A DNA stretch of 64,000 nt, from assembly GCA_011009095.1 (NCBI GenBank), contig VTPC01000410.1, forward strand, positions 42,871 through 106,870, in the 5' to 3' direction. Every line of letters starts with the position of its first letter. The first letter of the stretch is position 1. Shown here piece after piece: positions 1 through 11,639 of this stretch. The stretch is from Ignelater luminosus (lineage: Eukaryota > Arthropoda > Insecta > Coleoptera > Elateridae). The position numbers and the translations under genes were made by a program. Under the pieces are notes generated by a model. It worked only from the letters and a program-made list of their open reading frames with translations, was not told the DNA's origin and did not search any database.

Positions 1-265
1 TCGGTTCTGCCCGATGGCCCTCTTCACGAAGCCACTTCGCAGAAGGTTGAGTCTTGCGTCTATCAAAGGTATTCCGGCTAGCTCGCAAACTTCCCCGAAG
101 GGATGGAAGCGATCCAGTCGAAGTAACCTCCGACACACAGCTTTCTCTTTTCTACGAAGCGGTTCCACGAATCTGGAAGCGGCAGTTCTGAGACAGAGGA
201 AGCAATAATCCAGGACGGGGCCAACGAATGTTTTGTATGCATGCACGAGGGTGCGCTAGTGACAT
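1..265 (-). pseudogene. LINE reverse transcriptase C-terminal fragment, cut by window edge
   Basis: Read on the minus strand, about 85 codons from 264 down to 1 are open and carry the thumb/C-terminal signature of a non-LTR retrotransposon RT: an opening like YKTFVGPVLDY followed by a block LLRLDRFHPFGEVCELAG. A stop lies just upstream (about 267), and the catalytic palm is not in this fragment. The block around RFHP recurs in diverged form at 29.27-29.33 kb ([13 protein letters not shown]), so both pieces probably come from one LINE family of the Jockey/CR1 type. The rest of the copy would lie to the left of the window. The clade is an inference from motif style. Confidence 0.6.
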
Positions 266-745
266 CCGCGGATGCCGCCGCGAAGAACAGATAAAAGAAA
301 GCTGCGTTGTTGGATGATATAGTCGTGGTAACTGCAATAGGTCGTATGTCAGAAAAATTACTTTTCTGTTTAGTGAACCATCGTGATCAATGTATTGAAC
401 TATACAAACTGCAATGGGTTCTATATCAACAGACTAATAAGAAATCGATAATCCCTTCAACAAACAAAGCAAATGGACCGTCTCTTCACACTTGGCTACC
501 GCAAGTTCTTTATTGCTGTTATTCATCAAATAATAAAACGTAAGTAATTTTCTATTTACTGTTTTTTTTGGAAAACTACTTTATAATAGATGATAGATTA
601 TGACTGTTACGCGTGATGAATTTCAAGATACTATCAGCACATAACTTAACCTCACTTAACTTACTGTTCGAATTAGTTACTTCTAGAGATACTATTGGTA
701 AGTATAATTGAGATCATTTTGTCATCACTAAGGTGATAAAGATGG
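266..745. other. No gene seen
   Basis: Short open frames occur here (for example 307-543 on the plus strand), but none has a recognisable domain, conserved motif or splice context. I see nothing else in this stretch. Confidence 0.5.
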
Positions 746-1440
746 TTGCTTTACAGAACTGCTTCAATTATTCTCAAATTTAAATTTTTTTCAGAGTCAC
801 AAGAAACTTACGAACTCTCAGAAACCGCCAATCTTCTGAATTTCCCAGTTGAACCTGGTGGTGCTCCTGAGTCAGACATCCTGTCAAACGTCATCGTGGA
901 ACCTTTTGAAAACTTTGGTTCTGAAGTTTACATGGGGATTTATTGTGCCTTGAAACTCTACTTTTGGAACAAAAATCAGATTTGCTGGGGCAAGTTGCTT
1001 GCATAACAGCAGATGTTCAACTTCCAGGAAATGAAAATATAGTGTCAGTACAAACACAGCAAACTAAGAGCTGGAATGACTTCAGCTAAAGAATTAAGTG
1101 ACCCTGAGCACTCAGCAACTCATTTAAGCAATAGTGATTCTGATGATCTCTACAAACCACCTAAATCACCAAGTTTATTACATGACTCAGAACAGGTCGT
1201 CCCTCAGTCTAAAAACAATGATGAATCTATTAACCAAGTCCCAATTAAAAAAAAAAGCCGTAGCGGAGAGCAAGATCCTAAAAATTGGAAAAAAAACCGC
1301 TAAAGTGCATTTACTCGGCAAGCAGTAGGTTGGTTTTGAAAATGACCCCAGTGGAAAATATAAATAAACTGCTGAAAAGGCAGGCAAGGCACACCCAATA
1401 ATGCGTAAATGCTTTATTCTAGGCTTTTTGTCCATCCACA
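746..1440 (+). pseudogene. Unidentified broken coding trace, charged/serine-rich
   Basis: Three short open pieces follow each other on the plus strand. 746-1006 contains an acidic stretch (SETANLLNFPVEPGGAPESD). 1076-1303 is Ser/Asp-rich, then ends in a basic KKKSRSGEQDPKNWKKNR. A frame-shifted continuation after 1300 reads VGFENDPSGKYK. The basic block followed by a GK-Y-G pattern resembles the nuclear, basic tail seen in many uncharacterised arthropod proteins often linked to transposons, but I cannot name a family. Frameshifts at about 1290-1330 and stops argue against a working gene. It may simply be a decayed mobile-element ORF next to the copia remnant that follows. Confidence 0.2.
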
Positions 1441-1559
1441 GCCTGTAGAGGCTTGCTCCTTCTACAGACGATTTTCCAGTTCTATTTAAAATATATGTGG
1501 CACCGCTAACTGGCTTTGCTCACATTGTTGCTGGAGAATTTGCCTCGCTATTTCAATAA

Positions 1560-3270
1560 TTTAAAGTTCTGACCATTTCAATTCAAGTTCTAAATTTTCT
1601 TTCGTTGTATATACACCGCCATTCTCTTCCGGTGTATGGCTCTGTCAGTCTCTGTATAATGCCTTCTGCCCGTAGCATATCTCTAATTCTTTTATTATCT
1701 AGCTCTCCTTGGTTATCCCTTAAAAACCTCTTTTACAGTGTGCCCCATTACTTTGACATGTTGAAGAAAGTCTCTTAGAACAAGCTTTACTTCTGACTTC
1801 TCTTTCAAGAGATAACAGCGACGAGATTTAGTAAAGCTATCTGTGATATTTTCCACGTACCTTTTCTTTTGGATAGACTCATCAAAAGATTTACAAATAT
1901 CAGCTGAAACTAGTTTTCTTGGCTTACTTGCCTCCTGCCTGTGCCCAAGAAGTAGCCTGTGTGTTTTTCCGTAGATGCATAGCTCACATAAATGCTGCTC
2001 CAGCGGCACATGTATTCCCATTTCCTGTTATAGCTTGTCTGTCTCGTTGACCTCACCTCCCGTGATACTACTGTAGTATTGAAAATCCATCAGCAACATT
2101 GATATCTACCATTTCGTTAGGTTTTTTCGACTGAATTTGTCTCTTGTACAGTGATTCACCGATTGAACGCTTTGCTTGTAGTACTACCTTATCATTATTT
2201 AAAAAATGTCAATCTGTAGCAGTTGAACTGAATGTACTGACAATATTCTTATCGTATGCAGCAAGCACTAAAAACAAATTTTTATTATAACTCAGGAACA
2301 TACCAAACCTCCTGAAGAGTGATGCTTTGGCCATTAGTTCCTGATATTGCTAAAATTGTTCCTGCTCCTACTGCTAAGAAAACTTTTGCTCGTGCTGCTT
2401 TAACACCACAAGGACTATCAAACTTATGAAACTCTATAAAATAATCTAAACAGTTGGTCACATGCTTAGTTGCAACATTGTCAGTTCACACGAAGCTGAG
2501 TTTGCCTCAGCTGCAAAAGCTTCTACTTCTACTGACAGGAGCGTGGCATTCACAACTGCCGCAATCTGGGACTTTTTACTAGACTTTCCATCAGCAGCCC
2601 ACTTCGGACATTGATAAACCCACTGTCCTACTTCTTTACAGTAATTACATGAGTCAATTTTCCTAGGTTTACACTTCTTTGGCTTACCTTGTTTTTGCTT
2701 GGTAGGAATCACCTTGAAAACCTCCTCTACAGCTAAGTCGCTCTCACTGATCTTTAAAACGTTTTTCTCAAACGCACACAGTTAAATCACTAGCTCGTCA
2801 AAAGCCTTTTTGTTGTCCTTTGTAAGCATCGTTCAACTAGACTAAAAGATGCTGAGACTATTTGGTATGATTTAAAACTTTACAAACTTTGTCCATTGTT
2901 TATTTCATTCCAGAAGCTTTTTAGTTTGGCCATATAGGTTGACACATTATCTGTCTGTGACCAGCTCAACTTGAAAAATCAGAGCAGATCTTAAACAACT
3001 GATCTTTTCAGGTTGTTTCAAATTGCGTTTTCAAGGCTTCCCAGACCTTATGTGCTGTCTCTTGATTCATTATCGTTTGGTAAATGTTGTCTGTAATAGC
3101 ACTTGTTATCATGGATTAGCCATATCTGTTGGCCTGACGGTAAAGGTCTAGCTTTTCTTTATGTTTCTTGGCGTCTGATTCTGTAGCCGTTGTTGCCAAA
3201 CTATCTGGTTTTCTAGTTTACCGTCGATAACATCTAAGGGTCTCTCGTGATGGTCTGTCTAATAAGCCTT
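1560..3270 (-). pseudogene. Ty1/copia retrotransposon remnant (gag-protease-integrase)
   Basis: On the minus strand, in polyprotein order, I see several copia pieces. A copia-type Gag segment lies at about 3220-2960 (pattern ITDNIYQTIMNQETAHKVWEAL, with stops). A CCHC zinc knuckle lies at about 2650-2610, with its His replaced by Gln (CNYCKEVGQWVYQC). A retropepsin region (2480-2290) ends in QEVWYVPEL, but its Asp-Ser/Thr-Gly core is damaged and sits in a different frame. A GAG-pre-integrase/integrase start lies at 2021-1713 (CELCIYGKTHRL) and an integrase core piece at about 1700-1600, reaching the PYT...EENG-like end. RT and RNase H are missing. Several frame changes and stops show it is dead. 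The family assignment is firm from domain order; no LTRs were identified. Confidence 0.75.
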
Positions 3271-4514
3271 TTTTTTCCTTACAGACCAATCTCACTCACC
3301 AGTTAAAGGTTTTATGTGCTTATGTAATTATGATTAGTTTAAATCACTCAAATTAATGCAAAGTTAAAAAGAAAGCACCTGTAAACAAAGAGATGCAATC
3401 TACTTTTTGATGTTCATCCATCAAATTAACACTAAAGTTCTGAATTCTCACTTTTACATTAATACGGAAACAAGTTAACAGCGATACTAAATCCACCACG
3501 GAAAACCGCTCACAAGGAATGCCATGCAACAATGCTTTCACTTGCCAATTTTGTGTTTTTTGTTTAATTATTTAATTTTTGAAAATAACTACTAGCACAC
3601 TTTCGGTTGAATTCCTTTATAGTAAGCTGTGGTAATTTAGTTTGATATCTCTAAACGTTCTATATTAGCGTTTGGATACTGTACCTTAAAAGACAGATTA
3701 CAGAGGTGCATGAATGTATTATGAAAAGTCAGTCAAACTTGTACTCTATATTTCTTTTAGGACAAGAAGCTGCTTATACCTTTGTTTTGTAAAGAAATTC
3801 TGTTTGACTTTAGAAAAACGCCAGATATCTTAGTTTTGGTACCTAATGATGTAATAGGAAGAAAAACATTTGGCGGCTATCCTAGCAAAAATTGTTACTC
3901 AAACAATCTAAACTAAAAACTGATAAGGAAAATAATAAAAAGTTTTAGTAACTCAATCGGTAGTTACAAAATTTCTAATAAATTATTACGCTTGATACTG
4001 GAAATCAACCGTTTCTAAAATGTCTACTAATTCAACCTACTTACAACCCACTAGACGTGTTTTCGAAAATCGATTTTTTCTGGCTTGTTTAATATTTCAA
4101 AGTAATAATTTCAGTTTTATCTAACAATAAGACGACTATCCATTCGTGCGACATTAACGTCCTGTAAAGTAAGATGTACCATATACAGAAAAAAGAACGG
4201 ATATTAGTTAACAATAGGAAGAAGACTGACATTTTGTCAAAGTTAGTGAATATTTTTCTAAAGTAAATATTATTGCAGTTTCGATATCATGGCGTAGCAA
4301 AAGCTAGTCAATACACGGGTTTATGTTTACCTAAACAGAAAAAGAATGCAGCGATAGAAATTTAATTACCACCAATACGATATCAAATATCTGGAGTAGT
4401 TCACAATTCTTAACGATTGTAATAAATTTCTTAATAATGAGCACTGAGTAAACAAGATCCATTGTTGCTATTTTATGTCGCGGAAAATGAATTGACGTCG
4501 TAGTATTTCTCAAG
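3271..4514. other. A+T-rich sequence without a recognised gene
   Basis: No domain-bearing ORF is seen on either strand. This stretch contains the upstream region of the small secreted-protein gene at 4515. I see no clear TATA box in its last 80 bases. Confidence 0.5.
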
Positions 4515-4932
4515 ATGTTCTTCAAACTTGTCGCGTTAGCCATTACTTTGCAAATAAGTTTTCAACGAGAATTTTTTCAAGATAAAAGTATTCTACAGAC
4601 TTTTATGACGAAATCGGAAAATGGATCTACAAATGTGCATGGTGAAAAGTATGTGAAAGTTTACGATCCAAACGCTGGAAAATATGCATACAAGAAGATT
4701 ATTTATGATAATGGAAACGTTCAAAGAGAATCTGGGTAATTTTTACAATAAGTATGTACATATTATATGTACAAATTAATTATATTTATTTTGTTTTAGA
4801 TTTTTGGATGGTAATAATGATGTAAAGGAAACAACGGACACGGGCATTTCCACGGAAAGTTTTACTAATTTCTTTACCAGCATTAAAGGTTTTATGAAAA
4901 ATTTATTGGACCAAATTATGTTATTAAGATAA
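4515..4932 (+). CDS. Small secreted protein of unknown family, two exons
   Basis: Exon 1 is 4515-4735 and exon 2 is 4800-4932; the intron begins GTAATT and ends TTTTGTTTTAG. The join is in frame (the codon is split after its second base) and gives 117 residues ending at TAA 4930-4932. The first ~18 residues (MFFKLVALAITLQISFQR) look like a signal peptide: start, Lys, hydrophobic core. The mature part is polar, with a Gly/Tyr/Lys-rich block (KYVKVYDPNAGKYAYKK) at about residues 45-62 and an amphipathic C-terminus (FMKNLLDQIMLL). There are no cysteines, so a defensin-like fold is unlikely. I recognise no family. AATAAA follows 49 bases after the stop. Secretion is inferred; candidate roles (cuticle, accessory gland, effector) would be guesses. 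Confidence 0.6.
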
Positions 4933-4980
4933 GAAATAACTGGATAATTAACAATTGTGTTTGCTTTTAATTGGTGATAT

Positions 4981-4986
4981 AATAAA
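4981..4986 (+). promoter_or_regulatory. Polyadenylation signal AATAAA
   Basis: AATAAA lies 49 bases after the stop of the two-exon secreted-protein gene, a normal distance for an insect 3' UTR. It supports the gene ending here. Confidence 0.5.
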
Positions 4987-5849
4987 AGAATTTACTGTAG
5001 TTTTCCAAGATTACTGCCTTATTACCCTTTTCTCCTGTAATTTTCTATTATTACAACTAGCAATTAGTTCTAATTAACAGGACTGTTAGAGTATAACAAA
5101 TGTTTGTAAAACAATAGAACTTGACGTTATCATTTACCATCTAATTTATGATTTGCTCGGTTTCGATTTAACTTCTGCATGTATTAAATATCTGAATTCA
5201 AATTATGAGGATTTTATTTTATTTATAAATAAAAAGTCCTGGTTCAACTTGTTAATCATATCTAACATAACGTACATAGGTAAATCACAGCGAAGAGAGA
5301 GGGAAATATCTGTTGTCAATATGATTATCTAATCAGTGATGCTTTCGTGTCTACCGCTACCTATATCCTTTGACGGTGAATGCTAGACAGACGAACAAAT
5401 TGTCACACTTACGTTTCCAAAAACCATCAAAATTATTAGTCCCTTTAATACTCAAACCTTCATCTAAAAATACGTTTTTAATTGAATTTCTTTTCTTTAT
5501 TTTTAAATTAATAGGCACTTCCGATGTCATTTTGTAATGCCACAATTTTAGATTAATGCACTCATTCGCGGCGTTACACTATTGAAAAAGAAAAAGAGAA
5601 TACACTGAAAGGGAAAAAAGAAACATAAAAAGAAGCGATAAGAAAAGTGAGCATAAGTGAGTGTGGGAGTAAGAGTAGAAAAGAATGAGCCAAAGGGAAA
5701 GAAGAGAGAGAAAGAGGTGAAAAAGGTGGGATAATGATAAAGACGAACAAGATGTAGTAATCCAGCTAAGTGCAGGTAAGAATGCAAATCTCTTTGCAAT
5801 TTTATTTATTCAAGCAGCTGTTCTTGTTGAAGAATAATAATTACTCATG

Positions 5850-5909
5850 TGTCCGCTACGTCTCCGGAGCGTCCAGCACGTCACCATAGAGTTGGTGACG
5901 TAACGGACA
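5850..5909. repeat. Overlapping inverted repeats (alternative hairpins)
   Basis: TGTCCGCTACGTC at 5850-5862 pairs with GACGTAACGGACA at 5897-5909 (12 of 13 positions). An inner perfect stem CGTCACC (5879-5885)/GGTGACG (5894-5900) shares the GACG bases with the outer arm, so the two stems compete. CTCCGGAG at 5862-5869 is itself palindromic. It may be part of the 5' untranslated region of the LINE that follows, or the end of another element. Confidence 0.5.
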
Positions 5910-5939
5910 AGTGACGTTTTAACACCAACAGTCATTTAT

Positions 5940-6530
5940 TCACTATCTAATTATTATTAAGGAAAAACTAAGGGATGTTAAAAATAGGACGAAATACCTG
6001 GAAAAAAGACAAAACAAAAACATAAGAGTCCAAGGCCTAAAAATAGACACAAATGACCCTAAAACTTTGAAAAAAAACCATGGAAAACTTCATACAGAAA
6101 GAGCTTAGCATAGAAGTATAAATAGAAGAGGCACATAAATTGGGAAATGTTTGATAAAAACAAAAAGTAAGGAAAATAAAAACGAGATAATGCAAAACAA
6201 AAAGAAACTGAGACAGACTAAACATGAACAAGTATATATAATCAATGATCTAACAAAAGAAGAGATGAGTATACAACGCGATTTTTGAAATAGAGCAAAA
6301 GAAGAAACAAGCAAGGGCAACCAAGTTAAAACCGGATACCAAAAGATTACTATACAAGGGCAAATATAAAAATGTAACAAAGACAAGCACATTCTAAAAG
6401 AAATTACAAAAAAATTACCGAATACACTATGAAACCGACACAAAGGACAAAAACAAAAAAAGAGGGGTGAAACGAGCAACGAACAAGGACAACGAATTGA
6501 ATATGCTACTAAAAAAAAAGTAAATATAAT
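5940..6530 (+). pseudogene. LINE-A ORF1 (coiled-coil / RNA-binding type), broken
   Basis: The plus strand reads as a degraded LINE ORF1 with stops. A charged coiled-coil-like lead (EKLRDVKNRTKYLEKRQNKN) is followed by an L1-ORF1-like RNA-binding core (IRVQGLKIDTNDPKTLK, then IINDLTKEEMSIQ), and then a lysine-rich tail. Proteins of this kind bind the element RNA and act as nucleic-acid chaperones. The coding strand is very A-rich, so the antisense strand shows long but meaningless hydrophobic open frames (5548-5799, 6037-6539). It precedes the endonuclease/RT part by about 30 bases, the usual order for a two-ORF LINE. Family detail beyond LINE ORF1 is inference. Confidence 0.6.
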
Positions 6531-8395
6531 AGGAGACAAATCTAAATTCTTTCTGGGCTGCTGAAACGTCCAAACAATGACCTAAATAAGCAAAGCCGAA
6601 CAAATCTCAATAGAAATGACAAAGTACTAGGTTAACATACTCTGGCTTAGCGAAACTAGATGGAATGGAATAGGAAATATAACACTTGCAGATGAAAACC
6701 AAGTACTCTACTGAGGATATGAAGACGAAACCGCAAAAAAAAGAAAAGGGAGTAGCTATTATGATGTAGCCCTACAAATAATAAAGACTATCAAACTAAA
6801 GATACCTTTTATGAGGAACTTTAAACAAACTGGGAGATTATACAACGGAAACAACCGAGGGACATAAAATTATTAATGGGCAATCAAATAAAAAAGTGGG
6901 CAAAGACAATGAAGGCAAGGAAAACATCATGGGAAAACACGGAATAGGGCAAATTAACGAAAATGGTCATAGATTAGTAGACTTCGGCTTGACAAATAAT
7001 TTATTTATTGCGGGTACCTTATTCAAACACAACGACCATCACAAAGCAACTTGAATATTAGGTGGAGGTATCTACAGAAACGAGATTGACCATATAATGA
7101 TTGAAAGAACATGGAGGAACTCTCCACAAGATACAAGAGTTATGAGGGGTGCAGATGTAAGAACAGACAACTTCTTAGAGCCAAAATAAAAATCAGCTTA
7201 AAAAGCAATAACTAACTGCCAGCACGCACAAAATTTAATGTTGCCAATTTAAAAAAAAATGAAAAATACTGGGAGAGTATAAAAAGAACATGCAAAAGAA
7301 TATCGGAGATATTAACCCACTTAGAAATCTTTCGGTGGAGAACATTTGCCAACATTTCGAAGAAAGTAAAGAAAACAACTGGACACAAAGTCGGAAAACA
7401 AAAACCATAGGTAACAAGCACTTCATTGAATACAATCAAAGAGAATGAAAAGGAAATTGTTGAATACAGAAGACGAAACAAGTACATGAAAAATATTCAA
7501 ATAAAAACGAGGGTAAGAAAAGACAAGAGAAACTAATTTAAAAGCCTGTTAGAAGAAGCAGAGAAAACAACCAAAAGAAGAAATATAAAGTTTGTATAAG
7601 AAATAACAAAACAAATTACGAGGAAAAGAACCAAGCCAATTAATAGAATACAAGGAGTAAACGAAGAAATACTCGAAAGCAAAGGCGACACCATAAAAGT
7701 ATGGGCAGAATAATTTGCTGAAATGTACAAGAAGAAAGAAACAAGAGATATGAAGTAGAGAGAAGCGAGCCGCTAAACATAAACCAAGACGAAATTACAA
7801 CGAAGGAAATCCAGCAAGCAATTAACAGTATGAAGAATGGTGAAAGCGCAGGCGTGGATGATATCCCCATAGAACTTATCACAGCAGCAAACAAAGAGAC
7901 AGATTTATAAAAATTCTACACATTCTCGTAAACAAAATTTGAAATACGGAAATAATACCAGAGGATTGGTCACGAGGAATAATTATAAAAATTCCAAAAA
8001 AAGATCTCAAACGATGCGAACACTCGAGACCACTAACCCTTCTATGCATGGCTAGTAAAGTATTGTGTAAAAATAATAATAAACAGAATTAAAACCGCTG
8101 TAAGCCAGAGACTAAAGGAAAACCAGGCAGGCTTTCGAGCAAGGCACTTATAGGTAGATCAAATATGCACATTGAAGATAATACTCGAACAAGCCAAGAA
8201 AATGGGGGAAAGCATCTGCATCAACTTTATAGACTTTGAGAACGCATTTAACTCAGTAATAAGCGAGAACATGTGGAACATTTTAGACGCGTATGAACTA
8301 TCAAACAAAATCGGAAGAAAGGTAGACCACACGATACCTTGTAACGGGAAGATGCTCAAAAGTATGCACAAGTCCCGCCCAGACCAATGGTAGAT
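6531..8395 (+). pseudogene. LINE-A ORF2 (apurinic-like endonuclease + reverse transcriptase), broken
   Basis: The plus strand carries endonuclease motifs in order. LWLSETRWNGIG (about 6650) is the EN core. IMGKHGIGQINENGHRLVDF (about 6930-6990) is followed by a NEIDHIMIERTWRNS block (about 7080). RGADVRTDN (about 7150) corresponds to the usual SDH end, with the Asp-His pair lost. RT motifs follow: DDIPIELI (about 7860), QAGFRARHL (8127) and INFIDFENAFNSV (8220-8255). The sequence breaks off before the palm Asp-Asp box, so the copy is truncated at about 8395. Many stops and frame changes interrupt it. This EN style is the one often annotated as craniofacial-development-protein-2-like in insects (an RTE-like LINE); that clade call is tentative. 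Confidence 0.7.
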
Positions 8396-10099
8396 GTTAA
8401 ATCCCGTAGCTCATGCCGCAGATGGGGTGAATTCTCAAATAAACTTGGCTAATCTCTCACAAAGAGAAGCTCACCGTTTTCCAAAACTCTTACTAACTGA
8501 TAGATGGTCGTAAAAGAGTGCGCCAGCAGTCGTAGATCGAAGGATTCTGATGGTCGGTCACGCGACTACTCGTAAATCCGACACCCTGTATATAGGCCTC
8601 TTACGAAACCTCACGCTGTGTGTAACTCACCTCGTGGAAGCTTTATTAAAACTCGCTTTAGCGTTTCACAACTGAGACTCAACACAAACAAAACAACTGT
8701 ATAAACACGTGATTTGTCTTGATCAATTTTGACAAGGAATTCCTCTGAAGACTTCCTTCTTTTTCAAAAAAGATCCAAGAAAGAAATACCAGATTGATAT
8801 TTACTTCTCTCTATAAATGAAATTTGGACTAAGCACCACCGTGCTTTTTAATAGCCAAACGAACAAAGTAACGAAATTAACGCTGCTTATCTGGACCAGA
8901 GATCCACTTACAAAAAGAAACACAAAACGTAAATAATCGAGGCTACACCAACGGAGCCAAAATGGTTGCGTTCCTACCCTCTACAATTTCTGCTTCCTGG
9001 AGGACACCAGCGTAAGTATATTTGGGTTATACATTCCCCACGATAACGAAATTTATAAGCCTTGCTGTTGGCAAACAAACCACTTTTTTCCGCGACTATT
9101 GCGCGTTTCTGACACGAAGAAATTACGATTTCTCCAGTGCGATCTCTTTTCTAAGAAGATCGCTTCACTTAATTTGGTTTGAATCCAATTAGGGGATGTA
9201 GAGGTAAACGTCGAAAATTACCACACGTTGGTTCGAGTACGCAGCTCTTATTGTACTTCCTAACCTCTGAGTTTTTTGTTACGCAGTTCGTACTTACGAA
9301 AGTGGGGTTAAAAAGTCGGATATACACCCTAACAGATTAAGACATTAATACTCTTTATGCGACAATGGAAAATTTCCATTGTAGATTTACCAGCTTAAAC
9401 CTGGCTCAATCGAGACGGTGTGACTTTAATTTTTGCGACTAAGATTTCCAGGAATCTGATATTGGAAAACAGCAAAAGGCACGTCTAAACGGAGTCTAAA
9501 AGTCGAGACCATAAAGTTATCAATTCTTTAAAATAACATTATAACAAACATTCGTTTAATGAAACAATTTAAATATTGCGCGCCAAGAAAACAAATATCT
9601 GAACGAAATTGAAAGACAGGGGCGGATTTAGTGCAAATTTTAAAATAACATTACAACCTTGAAAAGAAACCTTTCCAGGGAAATACAGCAACTGAACATG
9701 TCACAGGGCCATAAAACACAGTTCAAAATCGACAAAAATGGAAGGAATTAGTTAAAAACATACACAGAACGGTCTCCAACCAAGATGAGTAGAGGTTGCT
9801 GCTCTACCATCTACCACAGACAAATGAAACACCCTCCGGGGTGTCCGTTGCTCCTTATGGATCTATAGGTCAAAGAGGGAATTATTATTGCACAACGAGG
9901 GACCTCACGTCCATTACAGTTCTAGAGTAGTACTATAGCATTCATAAGAAAACCAACTTGAGACTACAGCTAAAGCCATCAAAAACATAGATGTTGTATT
10001 AGACTAGTCAGTCTTCAACCTGTCACGTTAGTGCCCGTAGAGAGACTGAGGCTGGCTCATGCCGTGGGGAAGGAGGGGGAAAACCGCCTTTACTAGTTT
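8396..10099. other. Unassigned sequence, probably old repeat material
   Basis: No ORF with a recognisable domain is present. Base composition is more balanced than in neighbouring A+T-rich DNA. An ACACCCTGTATATAGG string near 8580-8600 has the look of the CAGGGTGT termini common in insect MITEs. I could not define element ends or pair inverted repeats. Confidence 0.35.
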
Positions 10100-10540
10100 A
10101 TCTGAGATCCGGTGACGTACTGGAGGTGTCGTATTAGACAAAACCTGCAAGAAAAGCAAAAATCATCTTCGCAGCAGCAGAAGCATATGCCTTTCGGCCT
10201 TTATTTTTTTCTGGACTCGTTAAGGTGTTTAGAAAGGATCATCTGGGTCTTGTTGGGATCAGGTCTGATCCTCCACCGCTGGAACCAGGACCCTAGACGC
10301 GTGAGGAAGAAGACAGCGAAGTTGCCCAAAGGGCGGTGTCGTCGGTGAATTGCGCCAACGTGACGGATCTATTCTAGGCTCGCGGAATGTCATGGCAGAA
10401 AAAGATGAACAGGAGCGGGGATAGGATGGATCCTTGCGGAACACCAGCTCTTGGAGTGCATACACTCGTACCCGGTGGCGTCGGCGGATTAGGAAGCTCC
10501 GGATTACAAAACCCGAAAACAGCTACGTAACTAGATTGTT
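10100..10540 (-). pseudogene. LINE reverse transcriptase palm fragment
   Basis: On the minus strand, the frame from about 10500 reads AGVPQGSILSPLLFIFF (RT motif 4) and, after a stop, QFTDDTALWA (motif 5, the Asp-Asp active site). Then follows LGSWFQRWRIRPDPNKTQ, the typical helix after the palm of Jockey/CR1-type LINEs. The WF...IRP..K pattern recurs at 28.89-28.93 kb in another fragment. The piece is short and has stops around 10390 and 10280 plus a frame change, so it is a dead internal fragment. No endonuclease or poly(A) tail belongs to it in this window. The RT assignment is strong because motifs 4 and 5 are both present at the right spacing. Confidence 0.8.
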
Positions 10541-11639
10541 ATCGATATTTGTAAATCTTAATCATAAATGAACGTAAGTTTAATAAATTTCAAACATTTA
10601 TGCAACAGAACCCATCGTCATCGGATCTTGCGGCCAATTTTTCTATGAAAAAATCTCAACTAAAAATTTTAAAATTGGCTTGGGACAGTGATGTACTCGC
10701 ACTGGATAAAATTAAACACTTTAATTATTCTAGCTTACGTTTTTCAAGAAATGAAGTATCGAATTAGTGCCATCTATAGCCCCAAGGACAACGAACAAAT
10801 CGCCCTCTTTGGTTTTTCAAAATCTCTGACAGGGACCTGTCAGGATGTTTTGAAAGTGTTAGAACAGCAAATGCCCAAAGAAAAAAAACTACCTGTACGC
10901 TGTTCAAATTTAAAGTGGAACATTGTAAATAATTCTTAGATAGTGTAATTAATTATAAGGGTTTATAACATTTTATAAACATTTCTGAATTGGTATGTCC
11001 TTCGTAAATCCCTATGCATAAGTCAACTAATTGTTTAATTGCAACGGTTTTTTTTTATTTTATAGTGAAGAACTGCTATCTGCTGAAATGTAAGATAAAA
11101 ATAGGCTTTTTTAAATTAAAATTTATTTTTAATAATCTGGCCGCGGGAGTTTCTAAAATTAAATACATATAGTGTTAAATCAAGACTTTTCTTTCCTACA
11201 GATAGTTATTATTTCAACTTTTATTTAACACGTAACTATTAACATTGATTTAAGACTGTCTACCTACCCTTCGAACATTTTATGCCTCCAGTATTTAATT
11301 TTATACATCTCTATCTTTTACATAAAAATTTCTTCATAGCGGTTGCATCACTTTCCAATTTTTTTTTTATTAATATTCTCGAAAATAAAGTTCATTTGCT
11401 TAGTTTCGTATAAACTCGAAACTGGAAGCTTCTTACTAGAAATGTTAATCCTTGCGGTAAAATTGTTGCCGAATAACGTAGACCATTACGATTTTATCTG
11501 GCAAGGGAGCAATGTGATTCAATTAAAGCATCACCATATACATGAGTGGAAATCGATAGAGACTCAGAACTTACCTTTTGTCACAATCGTTTGACTCAGT
11601 TAGAGCCCGAAAGTAAACTCTTCTTTGATACACCTTGAC
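10541..11639. other. A+T-rich sequence without a recognised gene
   Basis: Open frames at 10688-10939 and 11343-11594 lack domains or a supporting splice context. The right part may include the 5' end of the gypsy-like remnant that begins near 11640, but no LTR or primer-binding site could be fixed. Confidence 0.4.

Noticed and set aside
5548..6539. Long minus-strand hydrophobic ORFs (5548-5799, 6037-6231, 6105-6539) that resemble membrane proteins
   Set aside because: They are exact antisense shadows of the A-rich LINE-A coding strand, which carries recognisable ORF1 motifs. Their Phe/Leu/Ser/Cys content is what antisense of Lys/Glu/Asn-rich coding gives.
8396..10099. A solo LTR or new element between LINE fragments
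   Set aside because: I could not pair terminal repeats or find target duplications, so no element call is justified.
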